A stretch of 5,433 bases of DNA from Nostocaceae cyanobacterium CSSed10_463m (GTDB taxonomy: Bacteria; Cyanobacteriota; Cyanobacteriia; Cyanobacteriales; Nostocaceae): the NCBI GenBank assembly GCA_003556955.1, contig PWQB01000813.1:1-5433 (forward strand), given 5' to 3'. How positions within the stretch are numbered: position 1 is the stretch's first letter; every line of letters starts with the position of its first letter. The translations under genes were made by a program, and so were the position numbers. The notes beneath the pieces were generated by a model. That model was given only the letters and a program-made list of their open reading frames with translations, ran no database searches and was not told the origin of the DNA. This document shows positions 4,203 through 5,433 of the stretch, one piece after another.

Positions 4203-5433
4203 TCACCCTATCTTAACTGGGGAGAATAACAGTTGCAATTGGGCAGTTTCATATCGATTAACAAATTCTCCAAAGGATTCATCAGGATTTCGGCATTTGA
4301 TTTTATACACTTGTAACATCTGCCGTAACAATACAGGTAGTTCAGCCACAGTCACATATTGATAAAGTTGACGACCAAATTTTTGGCTGCTGTCACCTCC
4401 ACCAACATAAATATGATATGCTGCCAAAGTTCCATTTCCTGATTCTAGACTGACACCAAGCAAGGTAATATCACTATAACTATGCTGGGCGCAAGATTTT
4501 TCGCAGCCACTAAAGTGAATATGAACTGGGTGATTCAGACTAACATGAGTTTCAAGGTACTTTGCTAATGCTAAAGCATCACCTTTAGTATCTGTGGCCG
4601 AAGCTGCACAACCTTTATTCCCAGAACAGGCAACTAATGCACTATTGATATTACTGGCTGAAGTATCTAATTTTAAAGCAGCAATTTCACTTTTGACATC
4701 GGTAAGCGATCGCTGTGGAATATCTGTCAGTAGTAAATTTTGCCAAGGAGTTAACCTTAGCGTCCCGCTACCAAATTTTTCAGCTAAATCAGCTAAACCC
4801 CGGAGTTGCTGACTTTCTAGCCTACCTAAAGGTAAAACCACACCAATATAAAATAAGCCTGGCTGACGTTGGGGATGAACCCCTATATGTCGATAGTGAG
4901 AATTTAAGCTGGTTTCGACCACGAGAGGAGACAATTCTGGAGAACTGGTGTTGTCCATCTGATGATGGCGGGTGAGTTTAAAACCTAGACGTTGTTCAAC
5001 TTCTTGCAGATAAAGTTCACAACCTAAATTATTTAACAACTCTCGCAAACGCAACTTGCGCCGACTGGAAGGATCAGTATGATGGAGATAAACATCAGCC
5101 AAAGCACCGCAAACTCGTAAACATAACTCTGGTAATAAGACAATTCCCATATCAATGGGTGGTTTTCCGGTGACACCGACGCTCAAATATAGACGAAAAT
5201 AAACTCTACCATCAATTAAGACAGCAGTAAACATGATATCGTTGAGGCGATCGCACATCGAAATTGTACCACCACCATCAAAGCAAATACTAAATTTTGC
5301 CGATAGTCCTGAGAGGTGGGGATGTGCGGCGATATAGTTTTCCCAGTCTTGAATCAAGGGACGAGTATCAATTAGTTCCTGGGGATCTATACCAGCCGTG
5401 GGACTGGTCATAATATTACGAATGTGGTCAACA
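4203..5433 (-). CDS. cobG: Precorrin-3B synthase CobG (sulfite/nitrite reductase family), N-terminus outside the window
   Basis: CobG hydroxylates precorrin-3A at C20 using O2 and forms the lactone of precorrin-3B, preparing ring contraction. Counting from the first visible Met (codon ending at 5411), 402 residues show the ferredoxin-type nitrite/sulfite reductase plan: LSAKFSICFDGGG (36-48), a repeat of the reductase half-domain from about 172, GTLRLTPWQNLLLTDIP (216-232), and the cluster-binding cysteines CSGNKGC (262, 268) and GCEKSC (303, 307), in the C-x5-C and C-x3-C spacing for a [4Fe-4S] centre. That Met is not the start. The frame stays open to the window edge and reads VDHIRNI just before MTSPTAGIDPQEL, the conserved internal 'RNI..SP.AG.D' motif of the family. 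The first half-domain, roughly 100 residues, is therefore missing because of the window limit. Cob neighbours favour CobG over a nitrite or sulfite reductase. It ends in TGA, 63 bases before cobH. Confidence 0.87.
   Translation of the reverse strand, partial: VDHIRNIMTSPTAGIDPQELIDTRPLIQDWENYIAAHPHLSGLSAKFSICFDGGGTISMCDRLNDIMFTAVLIDGRVYFRLYLSVGVTGKPPIDMGIVLLPELCLRVCGALADVYLHHTDPSSRRKLRLRELLNNLGCELYLQEVEQRLGFKLTRHHQMDNTSSPELSPLVVETSLNSHYRHIGVHPQRQPGLFYIGVVLPLGRLESQQLRGLADLAEKFGSGTLRLTPWQNLLLTDIPQRSLTDVKSEIAALKLDTSASNINSALVACSGNKGCAASATDTKGDALALAKYLETHVSLNHPVHIHFSGCEKSCAQHSYSDITLLGVSLESGNGTLAAYHIYVGGGDSSQKFGRQLYQYVTVAELPVLLRQMLQVYKIKCRNPDESFGEFVNRYETAQLQLLFSPVKIG
4706..4713. repeat. HIP1 octamer in cobG
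   Basis: GCGATCGC inside the 10-base palindrome AGCGATCGCT (4705-4714), read as the Gln-Arg-Ser-Leu segment after the RLTPWQN motif. Confidence 0.9.
5247..5254. repeat. HIP1 octamer in cobG
   Basis: GCGATCGC read as Cys-Asp-Arg (residues 53-55 from the first visible Met), shortly after the FDGGG motif. Confidence 0.9.

Noticed and set aside
4594..4975. Two + strand open frames of 72 and 86 codons
   Set aside because: Both are antisense to the cluster-binding and reductase core of cobG and show no family signature.
4203..5433. Ferredoxin-nitrite or sulfite reductase instead of CobG
   Set aside because: The cluster motifs are shared across the family, but the gene sits directly in a cob cluster and its visible length and C-terminal ending suit CobG better; the alternative is not fully excluded without the N-terminus.

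Overview
The window looks like chromosomal DNA from a filamentous, probably heterocyst-forming cyanobacterium (Nostoc/Anabaena/Calothrix type). The evidence is five HIP1 octamers (GCGATCGC) in 5.4 kb, a 5S rRNA of cyanobacterial type, a PAP/fibrillin gene, a CbiG-CobJ fusion, heptanucleotide tandem repeats and a small GC-rich dispersed-repeat-like insert inside a gene. This placement is inferred from sequence character, not from a database match.

Layout, left to right. Positions 1-90 are the 3' three quarters of a 5S rRNA on the + strand, the end of an rRNA operon. It is followed by a perfect 17-bp hairpin (103-140) that should terminate the rRNA transcript and may also stop transcription arriving from the other side. 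Everything else is on the minus strand. The order of transcription, from the right edge leftwards, is cobG (precorrin-3B synthase, incomplete because its 5' part lies beyond 5433), cobH/cbiC (precorrin-8X methylmutase), cobI/cbiL (precorrin-2 C20-methyltransferase), a CbiG-CobJ fusion (lactone-opening homologue plus precorrin-3B C17-methyltransferase), and a PAP/fibrillin gene that is probably unrelated to the others.

The four cob genes cover successive or nearby steps of corrin-ring construction. CobI methylates C20 of precorrin-2, CobG oxidises precorrin-3A to precorrin-3B, CobJ methylates C17 and contracts the ring, CbiG is associated with opening the lactone in the anaerobic route, and CobH moves the C11 methyl group to C12 to give hydrogenobyrinate/cobyrinate. 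The cluster mixes the O2-dependent marker CobG with a homologue of the anaerobic-route protein CbiG. The CbiG half appears to have lost some family motifs and to carry an in-frame repeat insertion.

The spacers hold small repeats: two heptamer arrays between cobG and cobH, a 10-bp-period repeat between cobI and cbiG-cobJ, and hairpins at the rRNA/fibrillin junction. I see no CRISPR, transposase, tRNA, phage gene or cobalamin riboswitch. I did not find a new multi-gene system; the points of interest are the altered CbiG domain, the repeat insert and the repeat-rich spacers.
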